Positions 1 to 11,775 of a DNA stretch of 64,000 nucleotides are shown here, one piece after another. The stretch comes from Pipra filicauda (Eukaryota > Chordata > Aves > Passeriformes > Pipridae). Made by a program: the position numbers and the translations under genes. Location of the stretch: positions 440,563-504,562 of the forward strand of contig NW_024104437.1 of assembly GCF_003945595.2 (NCBI RefSeq), written 5' to 3'. The notes under the pieces are model-generated. The model worked only from the letters and a program-made list of their open reading frames with translations, was not told where the DNA came from and did not search any database. Within the stretch, counting starts at the first letter, position 1, and every line of letters begins with the position of its first letter.

Positions 1-2099
1 ATTTGTGTCTGTTTGCCTTTTCAGCAATGACAGTTTAGGCCTATTTCTTTACTAAAACCAAGTTTTATGTTGACTTTATAGCAATAAAAAAATGTTGCCA
101 ATATCCAAGTTAGAAAACACCAATATGTATGTCATTCTGTGTTCTGAGTTCTGAAGACATGTAGCTTGGCTGTCCCTCCTGGGCTCTTCAGATGACTTTC
201 TCAGTTGACTCTCTCCTCTTTGACCCATTCTAGCCAATATATGTCATTACCTTTCTTTCACTATTGTTGCTTCAGGAGAGTGAGAGTAAAAAACTATTAA
301 TAGAGTAACTGCATGTGGATATACAGAGTCCCCCAGAATTGCAGAATTGTACTTGCAACCAGAAACTTAGATGATTAAGATGGAGTTGTTTGGTTCTTCT
401 GTCTTTTGTTGGTTCCTATGGCCTTCATTGTTGGGATCATCATAAACACGTTCAAGTCTTAAGTGTGCAATAGTCATTAGATATCTTTCTACAAGAATAT
501 GCTTACTTTGGCATGACAGGAGTCCTACTTCTCAATTTCTTTTCAACATTAAATTAAATGTAGCAAAGCAAAATTCCATTTCTTTTTTTTTTACTATGAA
601 GACTGGTTTGAAAGAATGTCATATATTATAGTTATGGGATTTTCACTAGGCCCTTGGACTCAGTACTGGCTCCTGCCAAAAGCTCATGGGCTATGGCAGA
701 AATCTGGTCTGTGATCAGAAAGATGTGAGGCATTCCTACTAGAGTATAACTAAAGAGGATGTGTCAGGGTTAAAAACCTTAAGTCTCTGAAAGTCAGAGA
801 CTTTCAGAGTTGTTAGTATCAGTCTAGTAGAGACCAACTAGTAATATGGTGCAGATAATCCATAATGTCTCATATAACTGTTTTCCCTCAGTATCCTAAA
901 GAAATCCAGGTCGCTTCTTTGTGTGCTTATCTAAAGAATTACTTTATATCATAAGAGTGATAGTATGGAAACTAAAAGGTGGAAATTTGCATTCTGTATG
1001 TAGTGGCAGAAGGACTGAAGTGTCTGTGGTCAGATCTGTAGTTAATATGAGATGGGTAAATGGTTATTTATTATATTCTTGGCAACATTGGGAAGCATTA
1101 GAAGTGCCTGTGCTGGATAATGGATGGATGAGTAGGGTTTCTGTCACCTGAGTCTTTAAGAATATGGTCATAGGAAAATGGACTTAGATTTCTTCTGGAA
1201 TACGTGATATATCACATCTATACATTTAAAGTTTCTCAGAAAGACTGATTAAATGTGGATACCTACTTTACTCTTAGCTTAGTTTTGCAGATGTTTCCTC
1301 TTTGCTACCATTTTATAATCAATGCAAAGGAGATATGGTGGGTGAAATTCTGGTCTCATTAAACCTCATAGAATTTCTTTAAAGGCAACTGGGGTTAAAA
1401 ATGCAGTATTTTATCGAGTCTTTTTTTCTCATAAGATTTGCTTGCAGCATATTGTTTGCAAGTAATTCTGACTTCTACAACAATATTTGGGTATTTCTGA
1501 TTACTTGGCAATAACTAGGACTCTCAGAGAATGAGAATTCTTTCAGTCTTTTAGAGCCTAAATTCCAAAGCCCTGCACAGTATGGTAGCTTTAATCAGGG
1601 TAATCCATGGGAACAGGGCCATTGGATAAGCTACAATTCAGAAAGTCAGGTTTACATGTAGTGGCCCTTATGTCAAAGATATTTTGAATTGCAATATAAT
1701 AATGTGAATAAAGGACTACTAATTGTTTTCAGTTGAGTACGGTCCATTTGCTGATGACGTATTAAATATGGCTTCGGCATAAATATTTAAAGATTTTATT
1801 GCAAAAATTTACAATTGAAAAGAATCTATAAAGGGGTACAGAACCAGCATCTAAGAAAAAATAATAATAAAAAATGTTTATGTAGGAATAAGCCCCTACT
1901 GTTAAATATTTAGGAGGGTCATGGTATCCAAACTATGTGTGATTATTACCACTGAAAAGTTTAATTACGTATCTTCGCACTGTGCCTGCTTGTGTGGATT
2001 GCTTAGCGGAGAGCTGGAAAAGCAGAAGAATGCCTAATGATCTCCTCCGAGCTCTGCTTCCCTCTCTGCTTTGTAATGTAAATGGCTAGTTTGAAACCC
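1..2099. other. AT-rich unique non-coding sequence upstream of the CpG island
   Basis: I see no convincing gene here. The longest open frames are under 80 codons with unremarkable composition, and no interspersed repeat is recognisable. The stretch contains a perfect hairpin at 785-809 (separate entry) and a CRE-like TGACGT core near 1755-1760, about 350 bp before the CpG island. It is probably distal promoter or intergenic sequence. Confidence 0.6.
785..809. repeat. Perfect 11-bp inverted repeat (hairpin), 3-base loop
   Basis: CTCTGAAAGTC at 785-795 is followed by loop AGA and the exact reverse complement GACTTTCAGAG at 799-809. An 11-bp arm with a 3-base loop could form a stable stem in DNA or RNA. 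No T-run follows that would suggest a Pol III terminator, and no miRNA-length stem is present. The function is unknown. Confidence 0.8.
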
Positions 2100-2340
2100 A
2101 CCACGGATCCCTGCGCTCAGTCCCCGAACATCCTCTCTGATTTTAACCGGAAGATCACCTGACCGCCCCCTGAAGCTGCCCCTTTCGGAGGAATCTCGGC
2201 GGCGCTGGGTCGGGCAGGGGTAGGTGGTGGCCGGGGCCGGGGGCCGGCGGCGGAGCCGAGCGCCCGGCGCTGCCGGGGGCGGAGGGAGCGGGAGCGCCGG
2301 GAGCGCCGCTGCCTCAGCCCCGGAGAGAGGGAAAACAAAA
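2100..2340. promoter_or_regulatory. CpG island, probable promoter
   Basis: This is the only strongly GC- and CpG-rich block in the window. CpGs are dense from about 2160 to 2310, in contrast to AT-rich flanks. Visible motifs are an ETS/GABPA-type ACCGGAAG at 2146-2153, an E-box CACCTG at 2156-2161, a CCGCCCC GC box near 2163-2169 and an Sp1-type GGGGGCGGAG at 2275-2284. No TATA box is evident, as usual for vertebrate CpG-island promoters. The direction of transcription is inferred to be plus because a strong-context ATG and a possible splice donor lie downstream. A minus-strand or bidirectional promoter is not excluded. The minus-strand open frame over the island is arginine/proline-rich GC-driven sequence and I do not treat it as a gene. 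Confidence 0.75.
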
Positions 2341-2531
2341 GAGCTCAGCTGCAGTTTTGTGTTGCTGTGTCTGGCTTAAGCAGAAGATTCTAGACATTCG
2401 TGCCGAAAAATCACAGCACAGCTGAGACTACATCTAACCGGGAAGATATTTTCTACCCCCAGGATGGGCTGGATCCAGTACAGGTGGTTTGCGGATCATG
2501 CGAAGACAGACGGGCTGAGAGCCATGGAAAG
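2341..2531 (+). other. Putative first exon (5'UTR plus possible start) downstream of the CpG island
   Basis: Sequence immediately 3' of the CpG island has mixed composition. It ends at AAAG|GTGGGA (2531/2532), a moderate match to a vertebrate splice donor. An alternative weaker donor is CAG|GTGGTT at 2483/2484. The intron side continues into a pyrimidine-rich stretch (2545-2592). I do not recognise the transcript. A short intron acceptor (TACCCCCAG) just before the ATG at 2464 is a second possible structure, but its pyrimidine tract is weak. Confidence 0.35.
2464..2531 (+). CDS. Possible short N-terminal coding segment or uORF, unidentified
   Basis: The ATG at 2464 has A at -3 and G at +4, the optimal vertebrate initiation context. 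Reading gives MGWIQYRWFADHAKTDGLRA and then MER up to the proposed donor at 2531. Without splicing the frame reaches a stop at 2599-2601 (45 codons), so it could equally be a small upstream ORF. I see no signal peptide, membrane segment or known motif and cannot assign it to a family. Position behind a CpG island is the main support. Conservation in other birds or RNA-seq junction reads would decide it. Confidence 0.25.
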
Positions 2532-2601
2532 GTGGGATAAGGCGCTGTCTCTCTTTCTTGTCTTTTTTTTTTCCCTTTTCTCTTTCTCTTTGGATTTGTA
2601 A

Positions 2602-5600
2602 AGCGGTATAGCCGGGACCTGAGTTGAGGTCACTTAAAGAGATTAGGTGGGGTTTAATTCCACAAAACAAAATCAAAATGAGAGGCACTACTGTGTTCAG
2701 ACAGATGTTGAACCCAAACTTGGGCTGAGTTGGACTTGCTTTGAGCGATTCTTGTGCTGCTTTTGATGTTGTCTTTGTTTAGAATAGTTCCTGCACAAAA
2801 CACAAGGCTTTAGGACGAGCTGCATGCTTCTGTCACAAATTGTCAGATGACTGTTCCGATGCTGGTAGAATTTTGCCAGTGAAGCTGCGAATGAAGGCTT
2901 TGGAGGTTAGGTTTGTGGAAATAGGAAAAGCTGTTGACTTTGAATTCCCTGTGATGCGGGCATGGTTAGAAGTTGAGCTGTGGTGGTTGTTGTGTATTGT
3001 CTGAATCGTAACAATGGGCAGTTTGAGTAGAGCAAGTTTGAATGGTGTTTCTTCAGCAATTTCAAATGCATTTCTCTCCTGTGATCTTTGGCTTTTCACA
3101 AAAGGCAAGGAATTTGTTTTGGGGGTTTTTTGTTGTTTTGTTTTGTTTTTTTTGAGGAAGAAGTCAGGAGTTTTTTTTTTAAATATTGAAAATTGAAGTG
3201 AATTAACATTTTTATTTGAATGGTTGTTGTTAACACCAGCATGCCTAAACATCTAAAACATATCCCAGCAATTTCTCATTTCTCCTACTGGGCAGATGCA
3301 TTTCTTTTGTTCCTGGATTTTTTTTCCCTGCCTTTTTAGAACAAAAGGCATTTGCTTTTTTCTTTTTTTTTTTTAGTGGCAGCAAGAGAGTTATATACAA
3401 ATTAGCATTTTGTACAGGTTAATGCTCTGCTTCACTCTGAAGTAAACTGCCTTAAGGTATTAGGAGAAAAGGGGGTGGGCAAACAGGGGGAAGCTTGACC
3501 GATGCCCAAGAAATACTGAATTCAGATGGATTTAGATCGCATAGAGAAGCAGACATTTATCTGTAACTGGATTTCAGCTCCATGTCATGCAAAATCTGCA
3601 GACCATAGCAGGGAGATTCTTAGCAACCAATAAATCAGATTTGTAATGGGCCTTTAAAAATGTCTGTGAGGGGTGACTGCCTGGGTCCCCTTTGGCCAAA
3701 TTAAGATGCAATCTGACAGTACAGTGGCATCTGTGTGCTGACATTTTCTCATGAACCTAGTGAAAAATAGCTCCAGATCTCTTCTTCAGTCCCCAAAAGA
3801 CAGTTTCTGAATGGCCATGCATTTTCCCCCTGTATTGTTGTTTGTTATAATCACCATTCTCTCTGATAATGTCTGACTGGCTTGTTTTGCTTTGCTTTCT
3901 TTGACTGTTTGACTAGCTGAGGGGATGTAGTGGACAGTTATTTAACCTGAAATCAGCACCTCATGCCAGTACTACTGCTAACAAAAAAACCCACAAAACA
4001 GAAAATAAAAAAAATGCATGTTGCAAATGTGTTGTATAAATACTGCTAATAAAGCAGCTTCTGCCAGTACTGCTGGAATTAGGTAAGTGGGTTGAAAAAC
4101 ATGTGTCTTAGATAATGTGCCACCCACGATACAGGTGATAAAGAAATGCCAGCCAGTGGTGAATGCAACTGACAGGTAAAACTGAAAAGCCTGAAAAAAG
4201 GCACGGGAATATAAAGTCCTTAAGGGCCAGAAGCACAGGTATTGGTACAAGCATTTGTTTATCCAAGGGAGAAGTTCACAATCAGATACTACAAGAGCAA
4301 GGGAGGAGGAGGAGGGAGGAGGGCACTCCTTTAATTGTAGTACAAGTGTGTTCATTGGGAAGAGCCTCATATGGAATGGCCATTCAGTCTGACACCACAG
4401 CTCTTCTTCAGTGCTCCTGAGCAGGAGTTGCAGCCTAGGTGTGGGAGAAGCCTCTGTCCATGCATGTGTGGGGTGAGTGCAGGGGAGTGAGGAAGGGAAC
4501 CCTGTTTCTCCAGAGTGATCTGTGCCAGGGAATTCATGAGACAACAAGGAAGTTTGTTCCGGTCGACACCACTTCTTTAAATATTCCCTGAGATAAAGGG
4601 GCTCCATAGCACAAAAGTAGGGCAAGTAGCAGGTAGAAGGATAGCTGTGAGAAGTTGTGAGTAGTATGGATCCTCTCCAGAAGATGTGGCTGGTGTTTTT
4701 TGTGACTGCTTAATAGTGCCTATGGAGACTTTTGAACAATTTCTGTATTTACTGGACTCCCCTACTTTCTCTCCAATTTAAGGTTATAGTTTCTCTGTAT
4801 TACAAATACAATTTTCAGCAAGAAAAGAATAAGCTTTAGAAGCTTCCTTCAGAAAACAAATGGTATAAATATTTTGCCATTTACCCATTGCAGGAGACAT
4901 TACATTTTAGTTGCTCCTTAAAAAGCATGTTGTGTGCAGTACTTATAAACCCCACAAATGTTACTTGCCAGACTTGTTACAGTCTTTTAGATTAATTTTC
5001 ATAGACCTAAATGCTTGGAGTTATGGTATAAAATTCCACTACTGCTGGAGAAGAGTGAAAAAGGAACCTTAATGCCACATGCAGATCCCATTGCTCCTTT
5101 TGTACAGGTAGATAATTTGACAGTTGTAAACATTTTGCTTCGTGGAAAGTGACACAATTGCACAGTGGGATTGTGAAAAAGAAAACAAACATCTTGCAAA
5201 CCATCAGACAAACAGAAATGTCAACAAGAGATATTCAAATAGAGTTAAAATGCTTTGAGTAACAGAAAGATTCCAGATGCCTAATTCACGCTGACCATAG
5301 TTATAAAGCACGGGAATACAGCTACTGTTTTAGAAGCTAAACCAAACCAGGCTGATTTTAGAGATGTGTATGTACATAATCAGAAAAAAGATGAGAGTCT
5401 GATACTGAACAGGAACAAATTAGATTTCGGAACTTAATTGGACACAATAAGAAAAACTGGATTGAAGATCACCACGGACAGAAAAGTTTCCAGAAGAAAT
5501 TAAATGAGCAAACAACCCAAATGAAATGCAGACATCCAACTAGGAGCATTGTCGATCAATTTGATTATTAACTACAACATCATTTGAAGTGGGTTTTAAC

Positions 5601-8600
5601 ATTGAAAGTCTGATTTAAGAAATGAAGCAAGACTTTTGACTTTTATTCTCATTACAAAATGAAAATTGCCCAGGGACTTTGCTTGGAAATACACATTTTC
5701 TCATAGTGCAGCACTGACACATTGGACCTCTGTAAAGGGGGAGGGGGAAAAAAATATAGAAATAAAATGGTGGCACTTTGAAAATTTCTCACCATGACTT
5801 TCTGCAAGCTGTGTAAATACATCCTCTGGATAAACATAAAAGGTCAACATCGTCTTCTGGCTGTGATGAAAATAAATAATAACAAGAATTAGATAGATTA
5901 GTATATACTAACATGAAAAAAGACTCAAATCCAGAGTGCTGAAGTCTGAGAAAATTATATTTATGTTGAAGCAGTCCAAGTAGTGATTGTCAGTGTTCCA
6001 GCTGACAGACTCAGCAAACAGCCCACCTATTTCCCATTTCAGCAGCAAATGCCTATACAGAAAACATCATGCTCTCTCTGCAAAATAAGCTTAAGTACAT
6101 TAAAGGCCATATAGTATTCCCGGTTGCCCTAATACAACCAGTTTAAATCAAGTTTGTTGTGAATGATATCACTGTAACGGGCTGACTGTAGCCCATAGGG
6201 CCAAGAAAAGAGTATGGTCAGCATAATTTACTTTTTTTTTTTTTTTTAATAAGAACATCCCAGCTATTCCTCTGTCATTGCTTCCGCATGTTTATAGCAC
6301 ATCCCAGACCCATGTGTCTCTGTTTCCAGCACCAGATAAAAATTTCAGCTGGATCTCTCTCTTGTCACACTTGCAACTGTTTTCTGGCTATGTTATGCTG
6401 TAGCATAAAGAGGAATATGATTTTTTTTGGTGACCTTTGGTGTTTGCATACAGAGTATACCCATGTATTAGTGACTGCCCACTGTTTTGTAGAAAATTAA
6501 ACATCAGTGGTAGGGTTAGCTGAAAACTGTAAACTAAACACTGGCTGGATTTGTTCTTTCTCTGAACATGGAAGATTAGGTTGACTTTGTCAACTAAAGA
6601 AAGAAAAACACTCTCATCTGGAAACATGCAAGATACTCGAACTTGACATTATGGTCTTATTCCTGTCACCCTTCTCATTTCTTTGTATTTGTCCTCTCAT
6701 ACTTTTTTTCCTGACTCTCCACAAACTTCTTTACTTGTGTAAACCTCCTAACTCAGCTCCATGTTCTGGAACAGTGAGAAACAGTTTCTGCCACCAGGCC
6801 TTTCTTTGATCCAGGTGAAGTAAAAATGTAATGCTGGGGAAGTAGGTTGTACAGAGATGCATATCCAAATACCTACAGAACACGATACTCTCAATCTCAT
6901 CAGTCTCCCTATGACAAAAAGGAAATTATTTTTCATTCCAACATCAGCCAGACCTACTGTAAAGAACTTAACCGATATTCCCATGGTTCAAACTGCTGAA
7001 GGAAGCAATGAGAGCTAGTGTCTTTCTTGGGACACATTTATAATCTGAATCTATATCCTGAATACATTCATATGAGTGGTACTAAAGGAGAGTGAGGTCT
7101 AGGGCTCAGTTCTGCCTCTCTTGAAATTGGTGCCAAGTTTCAATCTAGAGATGAGACAAGAGAACATTTAGTAGGGAAAAGCTGATCTTGCAGAGGGGCT
7201 CAGATTAAAGACATTTTATCACCTTAGTGGCAAAGAAAACAAGCAAATAGGATTGACAGTGGGTGATCACTGAACCTCTAAACCCCCCTTATGGAAATGT
7301 GAATCAAAATAAAAAGTGCCTGGGAAAAATTCTTTAATCTGAAGGTATTAGGAGTTAAGTCTTTTCAGCCATGACAATCCCCATTGACAGAAATGCTCAT
7401 AACCCAGAGGTGATGGAATACAAATGGGCATGGATGTGGGAAGCATTGCAATAGAGAGCACATCACAATAAAAGCTCTCTTTCTCAGTTATCCTTTCCTT
7501 TCCAGTCAAATAAATAAATTGCAGTGATGTACAGTGTGAAGAATTATTGCCACTAGAGTGCTTTTCTGATGATGGAGATGACTTAAATTATAAAAATCTG
7601 TCCCAGATAACAGCAAGTAAAGATTGCTGGAAGTTAGTAAAGGTTTAGGAACTCTTAGGTTCTAGATTGATTCAAGCACACTAATTGGATATGGATTGCC
7701 TAATTCCAGACTTAGTCATCTGCTGAGAAACCTGCTCTGATAGGAGCACAGAACCTTGGCACTCCTGTGCAGCTCATGCTCTCCATGTGTTTCTGCTCCC
7801 AAGGTCCTGGCTAAAATCTTCAGGAATTGATGTTGGCCAAAGTTATTAGAGTGATTCTACTTATCTCTGTGAAGCACAATGGCAGAAGCCATGATGAGTC
7901 CAGGAGGTGATAGTATCCATAATGAAACACTGGTGAGCAGAGCCTCAGCAGGGACAGGACCTTCAGGGCAGAGTTCCCTTTCATCCAAGGATTTTTCACC
8001 TTCAGAGTCAGCTTCTTGCAAGAAACTCTGAAAGGTAACTCAGTAACTCTGTAACGTTATGCAATCAGATACAATCCAGCATTTTATAATTTAACAATGC
8101 TGTAATCTAGCACGTAACCCAAAGAGGAATGAGAAACAGTGCCTGTCTTATTAATTAGAGTTCCCCATCACATGGTTAGGATCAAGTACATCAAAAAGCA
8201 AAGCTTAAATATGACACCAGCCACTGGAAGATTCTATAAATCTAGAACATCTAGAGAGATTTGCAGATGGCTGAATAAAGGAGCTTGGTCAGATCATCGT
8301 TCACTGTCTTGCATGACTGAGGCAACTGGAAGCACCTGTGCATCTGTCTTCAGAGCTCTGCAGCTCCTGAATGACAGAAGACGACCCTGCAATTTTGGTG
8401 TTTCTTGTTCAGAAGATGTGATAGAAATAGGTTCTGGGAAACATGAGTGAGCAGTTTGTGGAAATGTGGGTATCTTTGCCTCATTTGCTTTTATATTCTT
8501 GCACCACAGAAATCTTTATATCATGAGTGGTGGCTATCCCTTAGATAGCACTAAGAAGACTGGGATGCATAAAAGGAAGGGGTAGCTCAAAACTTCCTTG

Positions 8601-11140
8601 GCTTTTGCATTGCTGGATTTTAAAACCTGGAATAACTGAGGGGTTAGTCTGTTCCCATTCTGTCATCTCAGCCATCAAATGCTGTTGTCAAACCAACTGC
8701 AGCAACGTAACCATCAAAAAACACCTGCCTCTTTGCCTTTTGGAAAGTCCTTCTGTAAAAGGAGGAGTGTGCCGATAGGGAGCCCTTTATTGTGTTGGGG
8801 TTTTTTTCTTCTGCAGATTCAGCAGGTGCTATATATTATCCTTTACAGCCTTCAACCATTGGGAGCTAGGACACTGTAATTATGTTCCCTGTTCATGGAA
8901 GTTACTGACTATTACTGTGTGAAATATGAGCTCTGCTCAGAATTCAAAACTAAACTGAGGAAGCATGTTTGCTGCTGCTTTCATACCACAGAATAATGAT
9001 AGTGTTCATTTACAGTAGTAAATACTCTCTACCCCTTAAATGGTGGAACCTGTATAAAAATACCTTGTTGCTAATATGTAAAGAAGTCAAATTCCCATTG
9101 CTGAGAGTTCACTCCGATAAGTAAAATTTTACATTAGTGTAGTTCATTTTATTAAATAATTTGTAGAGGTTCACTCCTTCATAAGTGTGAAAAGAAACTA
9201 GAAGGCTAACACAGAGGAAGTACACAACCACTTTTAAACAGAAGTAACTTTCAGTCATGTCTGTAGAGGTACTCAGATCTCAGGGCACTTCCCAATAAGT
9301 TGTCTTAATTGCACATTGCTCTTGAATGTTTATGTGGGTCGGTCTGTAGGTACCTGGAGCCAGTTCCCTCAATGACTCCATAGCAAAGGAGAAAACAAAA
9401 GTTGGGTTTTCAAGCTCCTGCAGCTCCTACTTTTTGCAACCTCATCCACATGAGAATTGCCTACTGTGAGGTTTCTCCACTTTCTGAGTAAAAAATGTAG
9501 CCTGGTTTTATCTTACTCTTTTCTCTCCTGAAGTTATTCAGAGGAAGTGAGATATAGTGGGTGCCTTCTGCACTATTCCATTAGGATAAATAATGTATGC
9601 TGTCTATTGTGTTTAGAAGAATGCTTCAAAGAAAACTCTCTATGGCATAGTTGTGATAACAAGCAGGAAAGAAATAAAAGGAGAGAAAGCACAAGAAAAT
9701 GTAGGTGCTTTGGCATCTGCTAGTTCAGAATTGCAGTATTTTATACTAGTGTGATTCCTTTGCCACAAGTCTTGGCAGTAGCCACAGCAGTCCACAGAAA
9801 AGGATATGTTGCCTGTTGCTGCCCTAAAAACAAAGTTTTTGTTCCTATGTACCTCCAGAAGATAATGTGCAGACTGTCCTTGGCGGAGGCACACTGCACT
9901 GAGACCAGCTCTCGAATATTTTCTTGTCCTGTTCATTCTTCTTCCCACTTTCATTTTAGTAGGAGTCTCACATGCCCACACAGTCTCTCACAGAAGTGAC
10001 CATGGCTTTTGAGAAGCACTGAGGTTCTCAGTTCGTCTCTGCTCACATCAGATGAATGAGTCTGTGTGTGATTATTGCTAGAAGTGTTGGTGCACCAGAC
10101 CCACCAGCTCAGGTGTGGTAGATCTTGAAGGCAGAGGATACATTCTTACCCTCCTACCATGCATTACTTTTTATTGTACTATATGTTTTGTTCGTCACTT
10201 CTGTGTGTAAAGATTAGTATATTTGAATTATCCACTGTAATAAGAATGTGTGATCAGACAGTCCAGACTCCACCTCCACAGCAGATACAAAAATTATTGG
10301 CAAAATATCCTAAATGTTTGATATGAAACTTGCTTCCTCAGCTGGAGTAACAGCAAGGGATTTGGCCCAGCATCCTGCTTTTTTACACTGGGAAAGAGTA
10401 GAAGCATCAGGCAGTATAGGGTAATATTTTCGTTTTATACCTCTCATTTTCCAATTTAAGTTGCCAAGATACTATAATATTTTCCAAGTGATATGACATT
10501 CTTGTTCTGAAGCACAAATAGATGTTTATGTGGCCACACAGTGCAGAAGAAATGTCATTTCCAGTGCTGGTCCCATGAATACACGCGCAGTGGTGGGTAT
10601 GTAACCAGAGCTTTGCATCTCAGTACAGGGTGACCCAGTATGGAGGAAAATTCGTTTGTTATGTCTTCATCTGAGCTTACTGCTGCCTTGGTGATGATCA
10701 TATCTTCAAGCACATCAGACCCTCCTGTCATCATTAGAAATAGTTTAAAACTTGAAAAGTCAAAAGCTTTGAGTTTTGGTTAAGTCAGCATGTAAATCTG
10801 AAAATGTGTTTCATTTGTGATAAACACATTTTTGTGCATATGAGTCATGCGTGGCAAAGTACTGTAATCCAAAAAAAAAAAAAAGAAAAAAAAAAGGAAA
10901 AAAAAAGAATCAGAATGAACTCTTTTTTGGGAAGTTACTATCAAAAAAAATCTATTAAAGTGTTTGACGTAGAATGTACCTCCTCTTCTGAGTTCATAAT
11001 ATTCTCCTGAAAATCACCCTTTCTCTGTTAGAGGAACATTTTCCTTCTTTTTTTGCAGACATGCCTTTCAAATGCCAGTGATAAGATGTAGCACTATACC
11101 TGATGAGAAACTTGTTTAAACATGTCTTAAAATGGCTCTT
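2602..11140. other. Long non-coding stretch, probable intron or intergenic
   Basis: No gene or clear interspersed repeat was recognised over about 8.5 kb. There are simple T-rich patches (3130-3180, 3357-3375, 6231-6248) and an A-rich tract at 10871-10908. A 215-codon minus-strand open frame at 3978-4625 is the only coding anomaly and is discussed as a finding. Other open frames are short, overlapping and low in coding character. Confidence 0.5.
10871..10908. repeat. A-rich simple repeat
   Basis: Runs of A are broken only by single or paired G residues over about 38 bp. It could be the tail of a retrotransposed sequence, but nothing recognisable lies immediately 5' of it. I call it simple low-complexity sequence. 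Confidence 0.75.
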
Positions 11141-11194
11141 TGTGGTCCCTTTGCAAACACGTGTTTCTTCTTCCCAACACCCCCCCACAGCAAC

Positions 11195-11613
11195 TGTTGT
11201 CTCCCATGCAGGAGTGTCCTGGGAAAGGTGTCCTGAGGTGTCCCATTGGTCCTTTGTTTAACCCCTTCCTATTGGCTGTTGACCCCTTACCTGATGGTTT
11301 CTTTTGTGTGACCCTGAACTTGTGATTGGTTCCCCTTTGACCCTCCTAAAAGCTTTATAAACCCCTTCCCAACAATAAACTCTCTCTTGCCTCCTCTCCA
11401 CGCCCGGTGTGCTGTCTCTGTGCCTGCCATGGAGCCACGTGGGTGGTGGGGGGAGGGGAGGGCACCTCTCCCCTCCAGGCTCGGGGCCTGAAAAACCCTG
11501 TGTATGGAGTTCCCCTTCCCCGTCCCTCAAGACGTCGGAATGGTTCTTCAGACGGAGAAGGAACTAGAGCTGGGCTCCCCCACGTCGTGGATGGGGAAAG
11601 GGAAACCCAGAAC
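11195..11613 (+). mobile_element. Endogenous retrovirus LTR (5' LTR), alpha/beta-retrovirus-like layout
   Basis: U3 carries three ATTGG (inverted CCAAT) boxes near 11245, 11271 and 11325, then a TATA box (TTTATAA, 11354-11360) and AATAAA at 11374-11379. The AATAAA lies only about 14 bp after the TATA box, upstream of the inferred cap site near 11382-11385, so R is short. The same order is found in avian leukosis-type LTRs. A GC-rich U5 follows. A primer-binding-site-like sequence starts at 11614, so this is a 5' LTR rather than a solo LTR. The left edge is uncertain: TGTTGTC at 11195 is the best candidate and TGTGGTC at 11141 the alternative. No matching 3' LTR is seen in the window. Confidence 0.65.
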
Positions 11614-11631
11614 TGGTGCCCCGTGTGAGGA
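11614..11631 (+). other. Retroviral primer-binding site (tRNA type ambiguous)
   Basis: TGGTGCCCCGTGTGAGGA begins with the TGG expected opposite the tRNA CCA end and follows the LTR directly. Compared with the generic Lys1,2 site it matches at about 13 of 18 positions. It can also be aligned to the tRNA-Trp type used by avian alpharetroviruses if two short gaps are allowed. I therefore leave the primer tRNA open. Its presence distinguishes a truncated provirus from a recombined solo LTR. Confidence 0.5.
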
Positions 11632-11775
11632 AACGAATCTTGCTGAACTCTTCTATGAAGATAGGTGGATTCCTAAAGCGCAGATGCGACATCTGTGTTC
11701 CCCGACGCCCCGAAGTCTCCCCCATCCCCCTCAATTCGCCGTAATTGGGCCACGTGGTGAGACCAAGATTGTTTG
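11632..11775 (+). mobile_element. Retroviral leader remnant, truncated provirus
   Basis: CpG-containing, C-rich sequence continues from the primer-binding site to about 11775, where composition returns abruptly to AT-rich host-like DNA. No gag start or any gag, pol or env reading frame follows, so the element is missing all genes and its 3' LTR. The right boundary is judged from base composition only. Confidence 0.45.

Noticed and set aside
2117..2338. Arg/Pro-rich minus-strand frame over the CpG island
   Set aside because: Low stop density is explained by GC richness; there is no conserved motif.
10320..10375. Possible third copy of the ancient repeat (GGAGTAACAGC...GGGATTTGGCCC)
   Set aside because: Only two short words match and spacing is wrong; too weak to list.
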